Part shown: in pieces, positions 15,314 to 22,849 of the stretch
How the letters are laid out: each line of letters begins with the position of its first letter
How positions within the stretch are numbered: the first letter of the stretch is position 1
Source: Myxococcales bacterium
GTDB taxonomy: Bacteria > Myxococcota_A > Polyangia > Palsa-1104
Assembly (NCBI GenBank): GCA_023248835.1
Contig: JAHFDU010000004.1
Span: 1-26,322, forward strand
DNA length: 26,322 nt
Reading direction: 5' to 3'
The notes under the pieces: model-generated
The model's database searches: none
Seen by the model: only the letters and a program-made list of their open reading frames with translations
Told to the model about the DNA's origin: nothing
Program-made: the position numbers and the translations under genes

Positions 15314-15559
15314 ATGAAGATTGAGCGAGCCAAACTTTTTCAAAATGGCGGCAGCCAGGCGGTGCGGTTGCCTCGGTCCTGTCGGTTCCCTGAAGGACAG
15401 CGAGAGGTACTGGTTCGAAAAGAGGGCGAGCGAATTGTGCTTGAGCCGATCGATGCATGGTCTGACAAATTTGTCGGCTGTTTGGGTGCTTGGAACGGAG
15501 CGATGGAGCGTCCGACTCAGGCCTCGTTAGGTTCCCTTCGCGTTTTCAGAAAACGATGA
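15314..15559 (+). CDS. vapB: VapB-type antitoxin (AbrB/SpoVT DNA-binding)
   Basis: An 81-residue protein read from ATG 15314. MKIERAKLFQNGGSQAVRLP followed by RSCRFPEGQREVLVRKEG and RIVLEP is the swapped-hairpin AbrB domain of VapB antitoxins (consensus AKLF.NG.SQAVRLP..FRF). The C-terminal part (about 50-81) should wrap around the toxin. Its stop overlaps the vapC start as ATGA. Transcription is probably self-repressed through the palindrome at 15288-15305. A longer reading from 15254 would run through the promoter and is rejected. Confidence 0.88.
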   Translation: MKIERAKLFQNGGSQAVRLPRSCRFPEGQREVLVRKEGERIVLEPIDAWSDKFVGCLGAWNGAMERPTQASLGSLRVFRKR

Positions 15560-15963
15560 GTGTTCGTTACATGCTCGATACCGACACAGTGAGTTTCGCC
15601 TTCAGAGGAGAGGGCGAGGTCGGGCCGCGTATCGTTCAGCATCATCCGTCGGAGCTGTGCATCAGCAGCGTCACATTGGCCGAGCTTCGATTCGGTGCTG
15701 AGCGTCGCCGATCGAAGAAGCTACACCGCTTGATTGACACCTTTGTTGAGAGTGTCGCAGTGTTGCCATTTGACGACAGTGCGGCCGCTCATTTTGGGGT
15801 GCTTGGGGCTGCACTGGCCGGAAGTGGCACACCGATCGGACAGTTCGACACACTCATCGCTGCCCACGCACTGTCGCAAGGTGCCATTCTAGTCACCAAC
15901 AATACGCGCCACTTCTCCAAGGTCAGAGGTCTGCGGGCAGAAAACTGGACCATGTTCGATTAG
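15556..15963 (+). CDS. vapC: VapC-type PIN-domain toxin ribonuclease
   Basis: A 135-residue PIN-domain protein of normal VapC length. Acidic and polar active-site residues are in place: Asp8 in YMLDTDTVS, Glu43 in TLAELRFG, Asp98 in GQFDTLIAAHAL and Asn/Thr in LVTNNTRHF. VapC toxins cleave specific RNAs (often initiator tRNA or rRNA) when free of VapB. It starts in the ATGA overlap with vapB. The pair appears intact, with no frameshift and complete motifs, so it is probably functional. It sits between repeats, which fits acquisition as a module. Confidence 0.9.
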   Translation: MSVRYMLDTDTVSFAFRGEGEVGPRIVQHHPSELCISSVTLAELRFGAERRRSKKLHRLIDTFVESVAVLPFDDSAAAHFGVLGAALAGSGTPIGQFDTLIAAHALSQGAILVTNNTRHFSKVRGLRAENWTMFD

Positions 15964-16031
15964 TTGCTCTCCCCTCGATTTAGGTGGAGGGGACCTGCGG
16001 CTCAAAATTCGGCCCAAAAAGAATTCGTAGC

Positions 16032-16117
16032 CGTTCACGCCTCCACGCTCCGCTCGCCCTGAGCTTGTCGAAGGGCAGACTCGACGCTCAGGGTGCCCGG
16101 ACAGGGGGCGTGAACGC
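16032..16117. repeat. Dispersed palindromic repeat, short copy
   Basis: An 86-base element with terminal inverted repeats CGTTCACGCC / GGCGTGAACG and the internal palindrome CCCTGAGC..TCGAAGGG. A 43-base block (16043-16085) is identical to 20903-20945 in the second copy. This copy lacks about 31 bases found in the middle of the second. It lies between vapC and the flippase stop and may act as a transcript end for both. It belongs to the CCTGAGC-TGTCGAAGG repeats seen in many bacterial genomes. Confidence 0.75.
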
Positions 16118-16131
16118 TTACAAGCTCTCGA

Positions 16132-17604
16132 TCAAAGTGGTTGGTCTTTGCTGGCGGCCCGTTTCGCGATCGCCTGACGACCGAGAGCGATCAGATCGCG
16201 GGTCGATGGGCCGGCGATGAGCAACGCCGACAGCGGATAAAGGACGGCGCCGAGCGCTAGTTCGATGCCGAGCTCGAAGCGCGGTGCAACTGCAGGAAAG
16301 AAATTTCGCCACAGCAGAATCGCAGCCACCATCGGCAGGCAGGCGCAGAGTGGCGCCGCCAAGCCGCCGAGCAGTTGACCAAGCGGCACCGCTTCGAGCC
16401 GCGCCAGTGCTGCAGCCAGGGCAAATGCGCGCAGGGCGAACACCACACCGACGGCGACGCAGGCGGTGAGCGCTCCAAAATGCCAACTCGCGGCGATGCC
16501 CAAGATCACTCCAATCGCGGTCGATGCTTCGACGATCAGGATGGTGAGGTTGCGGCCGGCCGCGGCGAGATGAGCGCCGAGCGCGCCGGCGATCGGCCTG
16601 GTGATCGAAAGCGCGCTCAAACAGGCGAGCATCGGCCCTACTGCAATCCAGCGATCGTTGACACCGACGCGCGCCAGCGTCGGGGCGACGACGCCGAGTC
16701 CAACCCCGAGTGGAAACATGACCAGCGCAATCAAGGGCAGACTGCGCCGCAGCGCTTCGGAGCGCTGCCCGCGATCCCAATGGACAAACGCCGAGAGCAT
16801 GACGTCGGTTAACTGCTCGCCGACTTGCACCGCGGGAATATCAGCAAGATTGTAGGCGAGCGTATAGAGCCCGCCCATCCCGACGCCAAAATAGTGCGAC
16901 ATCAGACCGTTGTCCCAGCGCCGCGCCGCGAACGTTGCGATGCCGGTGAGCGCGACCGGAAGCCCATAGCGCGCGATTTCGGAAAAGCGCTTGAAGTCGA
17001 TGGGGCCCCACTCAAACCAGTCGCGACGATGGTTTGCGCCGATCATCCAGACTGCGCGCAGGAGCGAGCGCGCGATGTTACCCCACACGATCGACATGCC
17101 GCCGAGCCCGCCCACCGCGGCGCCGACCGAGACCAAGGTGTAGCTCAATTCACCGACGGTGCGACCGAGACCGACGGCGCGAAAGCGCAGGTCTCGCACC
17201 AGCAGTCGTTCGGGAACGAAACTGACGCGATCGATCAGAACCGACGCCACCAGGCCGATCACAAACGGTCCCATGTCGGGAGCGTGCATGTAGCGCCCGA
17301 GCGGTTGACGCAACAAGATTGCGAATGCCAATGCCAATGCACCGAGTAGGAAATGGAGCAGGGTGGCGTGAAAAATTGCCGCGCGTGCCTCATTGCGCTT
17401 GGTGACCACGTACATGCCGACGCCGAGGGTGGAGAACTGATTGGCCGACAGCACCAACACCGATGCGTCGGCGACTTCGCCATACACCGTCGGTGCAAGG
17501 TAGTGCACCAACACCAGCGTTCCGATGAGGCCAAGGCCGCGCGCAATTAGGCTGGAGCCGATGGTCCAGATCGCCCCGCGCAGCGCTTTTAGCCCAATCG
17601 ACAA
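16132..17604 (-). CDS. Polysaccharide flippase (MOP/Wzx-like oligosaccharide translocase)
   Basis: A 490-residue integral membrane protein with about 12-14 hydrophobic segments. The N-terminus (ALRGAIWTIGSSLIARGLGL, then VLVHYLAPTVYGEVADA) is the classical polysaccharide biosynthesis/MATE-like beginning of lipid-linked oligosaccharide flippases. It would move undecaprenyl-linked repeat units across the inner membrane. The start appears to be a TTG at 17604, 9 bases after the OPX stop, so the two are co-transcribed. The partner polymerase candidate is the divergent gene at 18223. Exact polysaccharide unknown. Confidence 0.88.
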   Translation of the reverse strand: MSIGLKALRGAIWTIGSSLIARGLGLIGTLVLVHYLAPTVYGEVADASVLVLSANQFSTLGVGMYVVTKRNEARAAIFHATLLHFLLGALALAFAILLRQPLGRYMHAPDMGPFVIGLVASVLIDRVSFVPERLLVRDLRFRAVGLGRTVGELSYTLVSVGAAVGGLGGMSIVWGNIARSLLRAVWMIGANHRRDWFEWGPIDFKRFSEIARYGLPVALTGIATFAARRWDNGLMSHYFGVGMGGLYTLAYNLADIPAVQVGEQLTDVMLSAFVHWDRGQRSEALRRSLPLIALVMFPLGVGLGVVAPTLARVGVNDRWIAVGPMLACLSALSITRPIAGALGAHLAAAGRNLTILIVEASTAIGVILGIAASWHFGALTACVAVGVVFALRAFALAAALARLEAVPLGQLLGGLAAPLCACLPMVAAILLWRNFFPAVAPRFELGIELALGAVLYPLSALLIAGPSTRDLIALGRQAIAKRAASKDQPL

Positions 17605-17613
17605 TTTCTTGTT

Positions 17614-18195
17614 TTACGGAACGAACAGCGTGTCGCCCGAGAGCAGTACCACATTTTCCTCTGGGTGCTCGCCCGAGCTAATGCGCGTGTAGTTGAGAGG
17701 AACTCGCCGTACGCCACCTTTGACCGGTCGGACAATGAGCATCTGGTCACCATTTGCGAACTTGTTGAGGCCGCCGGCCATCGCCAGCGCTTCAGCCGCG
17801 GTGACGTAATATTTGGTATTAAAAATTCCGCCGTGTTCAACGTTGCCACCGACAGTAAATCGATAGCTGTTCACTTCGAGCACCGCGATGGTGACGATCA
17901 CTTCATCTTTGACAAAAGCGCGCAGCCGCGAGGTGATCTCATTGCGTAACTCAGTCGGCGTCCGCAAGGTGGCTCTAATGTCGCCGATGAGAGCCAAAGT
18001 GATGGTGCCGTCGGGGCGAATTCGCGCGTCGGTGGTGAGCTCTGGATTTTTCCACACCGTCACCCGCACCACGTCCGAAGGCCCGAGCACAAACTCAGAC
18101 TGTCGAGGATCCGGTTCCTTGCTATAGTTGTACGCAACCGTGGTGCAACCCGCCCCCACACCTAGTAGGCAGACTGCCAAAGCGACCTTGTTCAT
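17614..18195 (-). CDS. OPX-family polysaccharide export lipoprotein (Wza-like)
   Basis: A 193-residue lipoprotein: MNKVALAVCLLGVGAGCTTV has a lipobox (GAGC, Cys17). It contains the polysaccharide export domain (LGPSDVVRVTVWKNPELTTDARIRP is its start; then DGTITLALIGDIRA and LRAFVKDEVIVTIAVLEVNS) and one SLBB-like segment (RFTVGGNVEHGGIF...TAAEALAMAGGL). It is about half the length of E. coli Wza and lacks the C-terminal outer-membrane helix, as in short OPX proteins that depend on a separate outer-membrane pore. Upstream of, and co-oriented with, the flippase. Confidence 0.9.
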   Translation of the reverse strand: MNKVALAVCLLGVGAGCTTVAYNYSKEPDPRQSEFVLGPSDVVRVTVWKNPELTTDARIRPDGTITLALIGDIRATLRTPTELRNEITSRLRAFVKDEVIVTIAVLEVNSYRFTVGGNVEHGGIFNTKYYVTAAEALAMAGGLNKFANGDQMLIVRPVKGGVRRVPLNYTRISSGEHPEENVVLLSGDTLFVP

Positions 18196-18222
18196 GGTCG
18201 CCCACCATACGACACCTCTTTC

Positions 18223-19608
18223 ATGTTTGCCATCCCAGGCCTAGCGCTACTTTTGATTTTTATGCTCGGTCGTCCGCAGGAATTTTTTACTCGGCTGCAG
18301 GCGATTCCATTTCTTTATCTATTCTTCGCGCTCACCCTGTTTGGCCTCGCGGTCGACTATAAGTTGCGGCGGCTGCGCCCGCTCCGGTCGCCGCAGCTTT
18401 TTTGGGTGGTGGTATTTTTTCTTTGGTGTCTGTTCACCTTGGTGGTGCGCGATCGCGCGGCGCTGCCCTCTTCCGGTTTGTCGCTCTTGATTCAGATCAT
18501 TTTGTACTTGCTGATCGCGTACGCGGTGCAGACCTTCGCTGCGCTCGAGGGCCTGCTCGGCATCTTGTTGGCGATCACGATTTACCTCTCGGCAATCGGC
18601 GTCCACCAAGGTTTGTCGCCGCTTGGATGCCACATCATCGACTGGTCGAGCGACGATATGATGGGCACCTACGACGGGCGCCCGTGCCAGACTCGGCGCG
18701 ACTGTGAACAGGGTGACTACGAGCCCGGCGCCGACTACATGTGTGAACGAGTCGGCGTGTGGGGAACTTCTTCGATCGGCAGCGGTCGGGTGCGCTACCG
18801 TGGGCCACTCAACGATCCGAACAACCTCGCGCTCTGCGTTTGTCTGGCGCTGCCGTTCGCGTTTGCATTTTTCGAGCGGCGACGCACGCTGTGGCGCGGG
18901 CTTTTGTTGTCGCTCTGCTTGACGCTGATCATCACTTGTACCGTGTTCACCCAGTCGCGCGGTGGCCAGCTGGTCTTTCTTACCGTCGTAGCCGCCTACT
19001 CGATTCGTCGCTTTGGTTGGCGCGGCCTCGCGCTCGGTGCTTTGGTCGCGGTGCCGATTTTGCTCTGGGGCGGCCGCCAATCCGAAGAGGCGGAATCGTC
19101 GACCGAGACCCGGCTCGCCTGCTGGTACGAAGGCATGAGCATGTTTAAAGAGCATCCGGTGATCGGGGTGGGCCAAGGCCAGTTTGCCGAGCACTACGTT
19201 CAGACCGCGCACAACTCGTACATTCTTGCCGCCGCCGAACTCGGCTTTATCGGCTTCGTGCTGTGGTCGATCGTGATGTACCTATCGCTGAAGATTCCGT
19301 TCGTCATGCTGCGTCGCTACACCCACGAACGGGCCGGACCAGAAACCGCCCCCGCGCGATCGTGGAGCATGGCGTTCATCGCTGCGATGTGCGGCTTGCT
19401 CGTCGGTATCTTGTTCTTGTCGTTTTGTTATCACCAATTGACCTGGCTCTATATCGGCCTGTCGAGCGGTTTGTACACTGCGGCGAAACGGCACGACGAC
19501 GGGCTGACGGTGAAATTCGGTTGGCGCGACTTCGCCTGGGTGGTCAGCTTCGACGCCGCGCTCATCGCTGCGCTGTTTGTCTACACCAGAATCAAAGGCG
19601 CGCCGTAA
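18223..19608 (+). CDS. O-antigen ligase/Wzy-type polymerase family membrane protein
   Basis: A 461-residue protein with about 10-12 membrane segments. The family signature around FTQSRGGQLVFLTVVAAY, the ETRLACWYEGMSMFKEHPVIG periplasmic loop and the AHNSYILAAAELGFIGF segment match the Wzy_C/WaaL fold that polymerises or ligates lipid-linked glycans. Unusual is a loop at about 136-195 with four cysteines (136, 155, 161, 174) and DGRPCQTRRDCEQGDYEPG. The start lies only 27 bases from the divergent OPX start, so the two probably share overlapping promoters. It ends 4 bases before the convergent M23 peptidase stop. Confidence 0.83.
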   Translation: MFAIPGLALLLIFMLGRPQEFFTRLQAIPFLYLFFALTLFGLAVDYKLRRLRPLRSPQLFWVVVFFLWCLFTLVVRDRAALPSSGLSLLIQIILYLLIAYAVQTFAALEGLLGILLAITIYLSAIGVHQGLSPLGCHIIDWSSDDMMGTYDGRPCQTRRDCEQGDYEPGADYMCERVGVWGTSSIGSGRVRYRGPLNDPNNLALCVCLALPFAFAFFERRRTLWRGLLLSLCLTLIITCTVFTQSRGGQLVFLTVVAAYSIRRFGWRGLALGALVAVPILLWGGRQSEEAESSTETRLACWYEGMSMFKEHPVIGVGQGQFAEHYVQTAHNSYILAAAELGFIGFVLWSIVMYLSLKIPFVMLRRYTHERAGPETAPARSWSMAFIAAMCGLLVGILFLSFCYHQLTWLYIGLSSGLYTAAKRHDDGLTVKFGWRDFAWVVSFDAALIAALFVYTRIKGAP

Positions 19609-19612
19609 TCAA

Positions 19613-21043
19613 TTACTTGCTTTCGACAGGGGCCAACTTTGTCTCCGTCACCGGCCAACTCCGTGGCACGCGCTTACCATTTTCGAGTACATCGGAAAAC
19701 TGCGCCGGGATCGACGGGTCCCGCCAGATGTACGGTCCATCGGAAAGTTGAAAGTGAAGATGCGGAGCGCTCGAATTTCCCGAGTTGCCAATTTTTCCGA
19801 TCACTTGACCCGGTTGCACGCGATCGCCTACTTTGACCCGAATCGAACCCGGGATGAGGTGCATGAATAGGGCGAACTCCTTCTGTCCGAGATCGATCAC
19901 GACATGGTTACCGGCGACGAATACTCTATTTTCTGTTTCCGTTGGCAGTTGGTTGTCGGGGATTCCGTCGACCACCATGACGACTTTGCCAGTGGCCGGT
20001 GCCAGCGCGTCTTGTCCGTAGCCGTAGTAGTCGGCATTGGTGCTGCCATCCGTACGGAACATTTTTCCATTTTCTCCGATCATCACCCAATCCACCGCAA
20101 AGCGCTGGATGGCGAGTGCAAAGTGATGATTTTTTTCATCGCGATCGGCATTGTGTGCGGTCCAGGTTCCGTGAAACGGCGGTCGCAACTTGGTCTTATT
20201 TTGAAAATGATCGTACTTGGTCAATTGATCGGGAGCCGCTGGGCTGAGTTTTAGCCCGGCAACTTTGCCGTCGTGCACCTCGACCGATGCCTCCGCTTTC
20301 GGCCCATGCGTCCATCCTATGTGAAAGCGATATTCTCCTTGAGCGATGTCGTTCAGATTTACCAGCACGGCTGGCCCCTGCGCATTTCGCATCGGGTCGC
20401 ACACTGAGGCGATCGCCTCGCGCGGGAGGAATTTCTTCATGTTTTCGTCAAACCGGGCGATCACCGCAGCATATTTCCCGTCGACCAAATCTTGCGCTAC
20501 TCGTCGAGCGATCGGTTCATCGACGGGATCAACCAAATGGCTCAAGGTGCCGCATACTTTGTCGCCGCAAAAAAAGAGTTCGACACTGTAACCGTCGTGG
20601 CCACGAGACCAGCGAACCAGATAGGCAAAATGGCCGGCGGCCGGACGGGCGCTGTCGAGGTCGATCGACTTGGCGGGGCCTTGGGTCTGTCGCTGCGGTT
20701 CCATCAACTCGCGCAGCTTCGCGATCGGGAGAAATTTTTTCATTCCTTCGTTAAAAGTGGCGAACACCGCATCATATTTGCCGTCGACAAGATCTTGTAC
20801 GATCTGGCGCGCCGCCGGCTCAGCGACGTTGGCAAATGAAGTAGTGGAAATAAGCAGTGCAAGGAAAACAACGACCACTTTTGACTGCAACCGTCCACGC
20901 TCCCACGCTCCGCTCGCCCTGAGCTTGTCGAAGGGCAGACTCGACTTGTTTTCGCCCTTCGACTCCGCTGCGCTCCGCTCAGGGTGCACGGAAAGGAGGG
21001 CGTGAACGCTTACTTTTGACTTTCGCATACCGCTTTCTACCAT
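19613..21043 (-). CDS. M23 peptidoglycan endopeptidase with two DUF3887-like domains; signal peptide disrupted by a repeat
   Basis: A 476-residue protein. The C-terminal M23 domain has NHHFALAIQRFAVDW (first ligands), DYYGYGQDALAPATGKV, ALFMHLIPGSIRVKVGDRV and the HLHF motif in GNSGNSSAPHLHFQL, typical of zinc LytM-type peptidoglycan peptidases. Before it lie two copies of a DUF3887-like module (DLVDGKYDAVFATFNEGMKKFLP and DLVDGKYAAVIARFDENMKKFLP). The signal peptide core SKVVVVFLALLISTTSFA is separated from the likely native start MRKSKV by 45 extra codons made of the repeat at 20887-21011. A TTG about 4 codons before the core, with GGGAG upstream, could restore a usable signal peptide. It lies 15 bases after the AAA ATPase gene. 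Confidence 0.85.
   Translation of the reverse strand: MVESGMRKSKVSVHALLSVHPERSAAESKGENKSSLPFDKLRASGAWERGRLQSKVVVVFLALLISTTSFANVAEPAARQIVQDLVDGKYDAVFATFNEGMKKFLPIAKLRELMEPQRQTQGPAKSIDLDSARPAAGHFAYLVRWSRGHDGYSVELFFCGDKVCGTLSHLVDPVDEPIARRVAQDLVDGKYAAVIARFDENMKKFLPREAIASVCDPMRNAQGPAVLVNLNDIAQGEYRFHIGWTHGPKAEASVEVHDGKVAGLKLSPAAPDQLTKYDHFQNKTKLRPPFHGTWTAHNADRDEKNHHFALAIQRFAVDWVMIGENGKMFRTDGSTNADYYGYGQDALAPATGKVVMVVDGIPDNQLPTETENRVFVAGNHVVIDLGQKEFALFMHLIPGSIRVKVGDRVQPGQVIGKIGNSGNSSAPHLHFQLSDGPYIWRDPSIPAQFSDVLENGKRVPRSWPVTETKLAPVESK
20887..21011. repeat. Dispersed palindromic repeat, long copy, inserted in a signal-peptide coding region
   Basis: A 125-base element with imperfect terminal inverted repeats (GCAACCGTCCACGC / GCGTGAACGCTT) and an internal CCCTGAGCTTGTCGAAGGG palindrome plus CCCTTCGACTCCGCTGCGCTCC. 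Flanks carry a 10-base direct repeat ACTTTTGACT at 20877-20886 and 21012-21021. On the minus strand it is read through as HPERSAAESKG and LPFDKLRASG, peptides known from such repeats in many bacteria. Removing the element and one flank (135 bases) gives an intact signal peptide in frame. Confidence 0.8.
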
Positions 21044-21058
21044 AGGGGGGTGAGACTT

Positions 21059-22474
21059 TCAGTCGTGCAGGCTCGCGAGCACCGTGCGTGCATCCAAGAG
21101 ATGAATGTGCGCGCCCGGCGAGCGAACCTTCGACGGCAAGCGCGGCACAAACAGCGCGTGGTGAATCGGCGCACGCGGTGAGTGCTGAATAGGAGGTGTG
21201 CCTTTTGCCATCAGCGCGTGGACCATTTTCTCGATCGCGCTCGAAGAGGGAATGTGCGTGAGCCATTTCACTTCGCCGAGTAAGAGAGCGTGGCCATGTG
21301 GATCGCTGGCCACCACATCCCACTCCGGACCGGTGCCGTGCCAAAACCGCTGGGCGGGACCAAATGCGACGCCGAATTTTTTCGCCAGTCGCGGCACCGC
21401 CTGGCGACAGAGATCTTCCCATGCCATCGCGCACAAACGTGGAAACATTTCGTCGATCAGCTGCAGCCTCATCGCGCGAGGCGCTTGCAGTAGCAGCGCC
21501 CGCTTCGGTGCTACCAGAGAGAACCACAGTCGCATGAACGGATCGGCAAGTTTGTAGAGCGCTCGCTTGCCAGAGCGCTCGGGCTCGCCAAACGGAACTT
21601 CGCGAGTGACCAAATCGAGCTCTTGTAGTCGCGACAGTGAACGGCTGAGCGAAGTGGCTGGCTGTCCGAGTCGACCGGCGATCTCGGAGACGCGATGGGC
21701 ACCCGCGCCGATGACTTCCAAGAGTGGTCGCAAACCCAGCGCCGACGGCGTCTCTTCGGCGAGTAGTCGCGAGGGCTCGTCGTGCAGAGCGCCCAGTGGA
21801 TCGAGCACCAGCGCTTCGGCCGCCTTGCGCGAATTCCGAAACGGCGCCGCCAGTTCCCAATAGCGCGGAATGCCGCCCCACAGAGCATAGGCCTCGACGA
21901 TACGAAAAGGATCTCGCATCGCCAGTGCTCGGCCGAGGTGACCTGCCAAGATGGGTGACAGCCTCATCAGCTCGCGCGCCCGGCCGTAAAGTGGCGCGTT
22001 TTCATCGAGCGTCAGCCCTTGCATTAGGTGCTGGCTCGATCCTGCGAGCGCGACCACCAGGCCGGCTCGCTTCGCGTCATCATCAACGAAACGCTGCAGC
22101 ATGCTCGGCAATTCGGGCGATTCCGAGAGCAAATAGGGCAACTCGTCGAGGATGACTGGTCCCCACCATCGCGCCTTGGCGGCGTCGCTGGCCAAACGCG
22201 ACAGCAAGGACGCCCAATCGCGGTACTCGACGTCGGCGAACCCGGCAAGGTGGGCGGCCACTGCCTCGGCAAAATACTGCCTTTGGATGGGGGCGGCCGA
22301 TTCCTCCGCTACCCAAAACAGCCCGCCTGTTCGCTGTGTCCACTCAAGCAGCAGCCGCGTCTTGCCAATGCGTCGCCGGCCCCAGATCACGACCAGCGAG
22401 CCCTCTCCCTGCTTGGCGGCTTTGGCCACCCGATCGAGGCGCGCAAGTTCCCGGTGGCGGTTAACGAATATCAT
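21059..22474 (-). CDS. AAA+ ATPase with C-terminal DUF234 nuclease-like domain
   Basis: A 471-residue protein read from ATG 22474 (a TTG two codons upstream is possible). It starts with FVNRHRELARLDR, then Walker A GRRRIGKT (32-39), Walker B VILDELPYL and sensor VVALAGSSQHLM, the layout of the archaeal-type ATPase family (PF01637, MNS clade). A winged-helix part follows (VSEIAGRLGQPATSLSRSLSRL). The C-terminus has EWDVVASDPHGHALLLGEVKW, matching the PD-(D/E)xK-like E.D...GE.K motif of DUF234. Such proteins are linked to mobile elements and possible defence, but their biology is poorly defined. An A/T-rich, palindromic promoter region lies upstream, unlike the surroundings. Confidence 0.87.
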   Translation of the reverse strand: MIFVNRHRELARLDRVAKAAKQGEGSLVVIWGRRRIGKTRLLLEWTQRTGGLFWVAEESAAPIQRQYFAEAVAAHLAGFADVEYRDWASLLSRLASDAAKARWWGPVILDELPYLLSESPELPSMLQRFVDDDAKRAGLVVALAGSSQHLMQGLTLDENAPLYGRARELMRLSPILAGHLGRALAMRDPFRIVEAYALWGGIPRYWELAAPFRNSRKAAEALVLDPLGALHDEPSRLLAEETPSALGLRPLLEVIGAGAHRVSEIAGRLGQPATSLSRSLSRLQELDLVTREVPFGEPERSGKRALYKLADPFMRLWFSLVAPKRALLLQAPRAMRLQLIDEMFPRLCAMAWEDLCRQAVPRLAKKFGVAFGPAQRFWHGTGPEWDVVASDPHGHALLLGEVKWLTHIPSSSAIEKMVHALMAKGTPPIQHSPRAPIHHALFVPRLPSKVRSPGAHIHLLDARTVLASLHD

Positions 22475-22492
22475 TTCCAAGAACTATACATA

Positions 22493-22523
22493 AAAGAATA
22501 ATGTTTTAAAGAATAATTATTCT
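22493..22523 (-). promoter_or_regulatory. A/T-rich promoter/operator region of the AAA ATPase gene
   Basis: AAAGAATAAT occurs twice (22493-22502 and 22508-22517), and the second is part of the perfect 14-base palindrome AGAATAATTATTCT (22510-22523). On the minus strand TATAGT and TATGTA (-10-like) follow toward the ATG at 22474. The stretch is very A/T-rich in a GC-rich window. A repressor site over the promoter is a reasonable reading. Confidence 0.45.
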
Positions 22524-22525
22524 GG

Positions 22526-22849
22526 CTACTGCTGCAGGTAGCTACAGAGCGCTGTCTTGATCTGCGGAAAAATGTGCTCTCGCGGCCGCAGGTCGAGATA
22601 GTTCACCGCGAGCCAGTCTGCGAGCGGCTTGCCGCTGAGGTTGAATCCATAGGAAAGATAGTCTTGCATGGTGGTGGCGACGGGAGCGAACACGCCTTGC
22701 AAATTTGAGTCGGTCGCGAGCAGATCACTGGCTACCAGCAGCCAAGAATTTTCGAATACGCGTATCGGAGTCGCGCGCCGTGTCGGCGATTCCGGAGGGG
22801 GTCCATCACCCTCGCACGTGGGTCTGCTCGCGGTAGCCGCGGGCGACAA
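22526..22849 (-). CDS. Unassigned ORF or gene remnant after the POT transporter
   Basis: An open frame of up to 107 codons from a TTG at 22849, overlapping the 3' end of the POT gene by 44 bases. The last 80 residues (…NSWLLVASDLLATDSNLQG… to …REHIFPQIKTALCSYLQQ) look protein-like in composition, but I recognise no family and no good start or Shine-Dalgarno sequence exists in frame. An ATG at 22806 that overlaps the POT stop opens only 24 codons in another frame. A 3' remnant of a larger gene, or a frameshifted coupled gene, is the likeliest reading. Confidence 0.35.
   Translation of the reverse strand: MSPAATASRPTCEGDGPPPESPTRRATPIRVFENSWLLVASDLLATDSNLQGVFAPVATTMQDYLSYGFNLSGKPLADWLAVNYLDLRPREHIFPQIKTALCSYLQQ

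Noticed and set aside
18319..19212. Open frame of 297 codons on the minus strand opposite the polymerase/ligase gene
   Set aside because: Charged low-complexity composition (Arg/Gln/Glu-rich) typical of the antisense of a membrane protein; no start or family signal.
19606..19615. TAATCAATTA between the polymerase/ligase and M23 genes considered as a terminator
   Set aside because: It is only the two convergent stop codons; the stem is four bases and no T-run follows.
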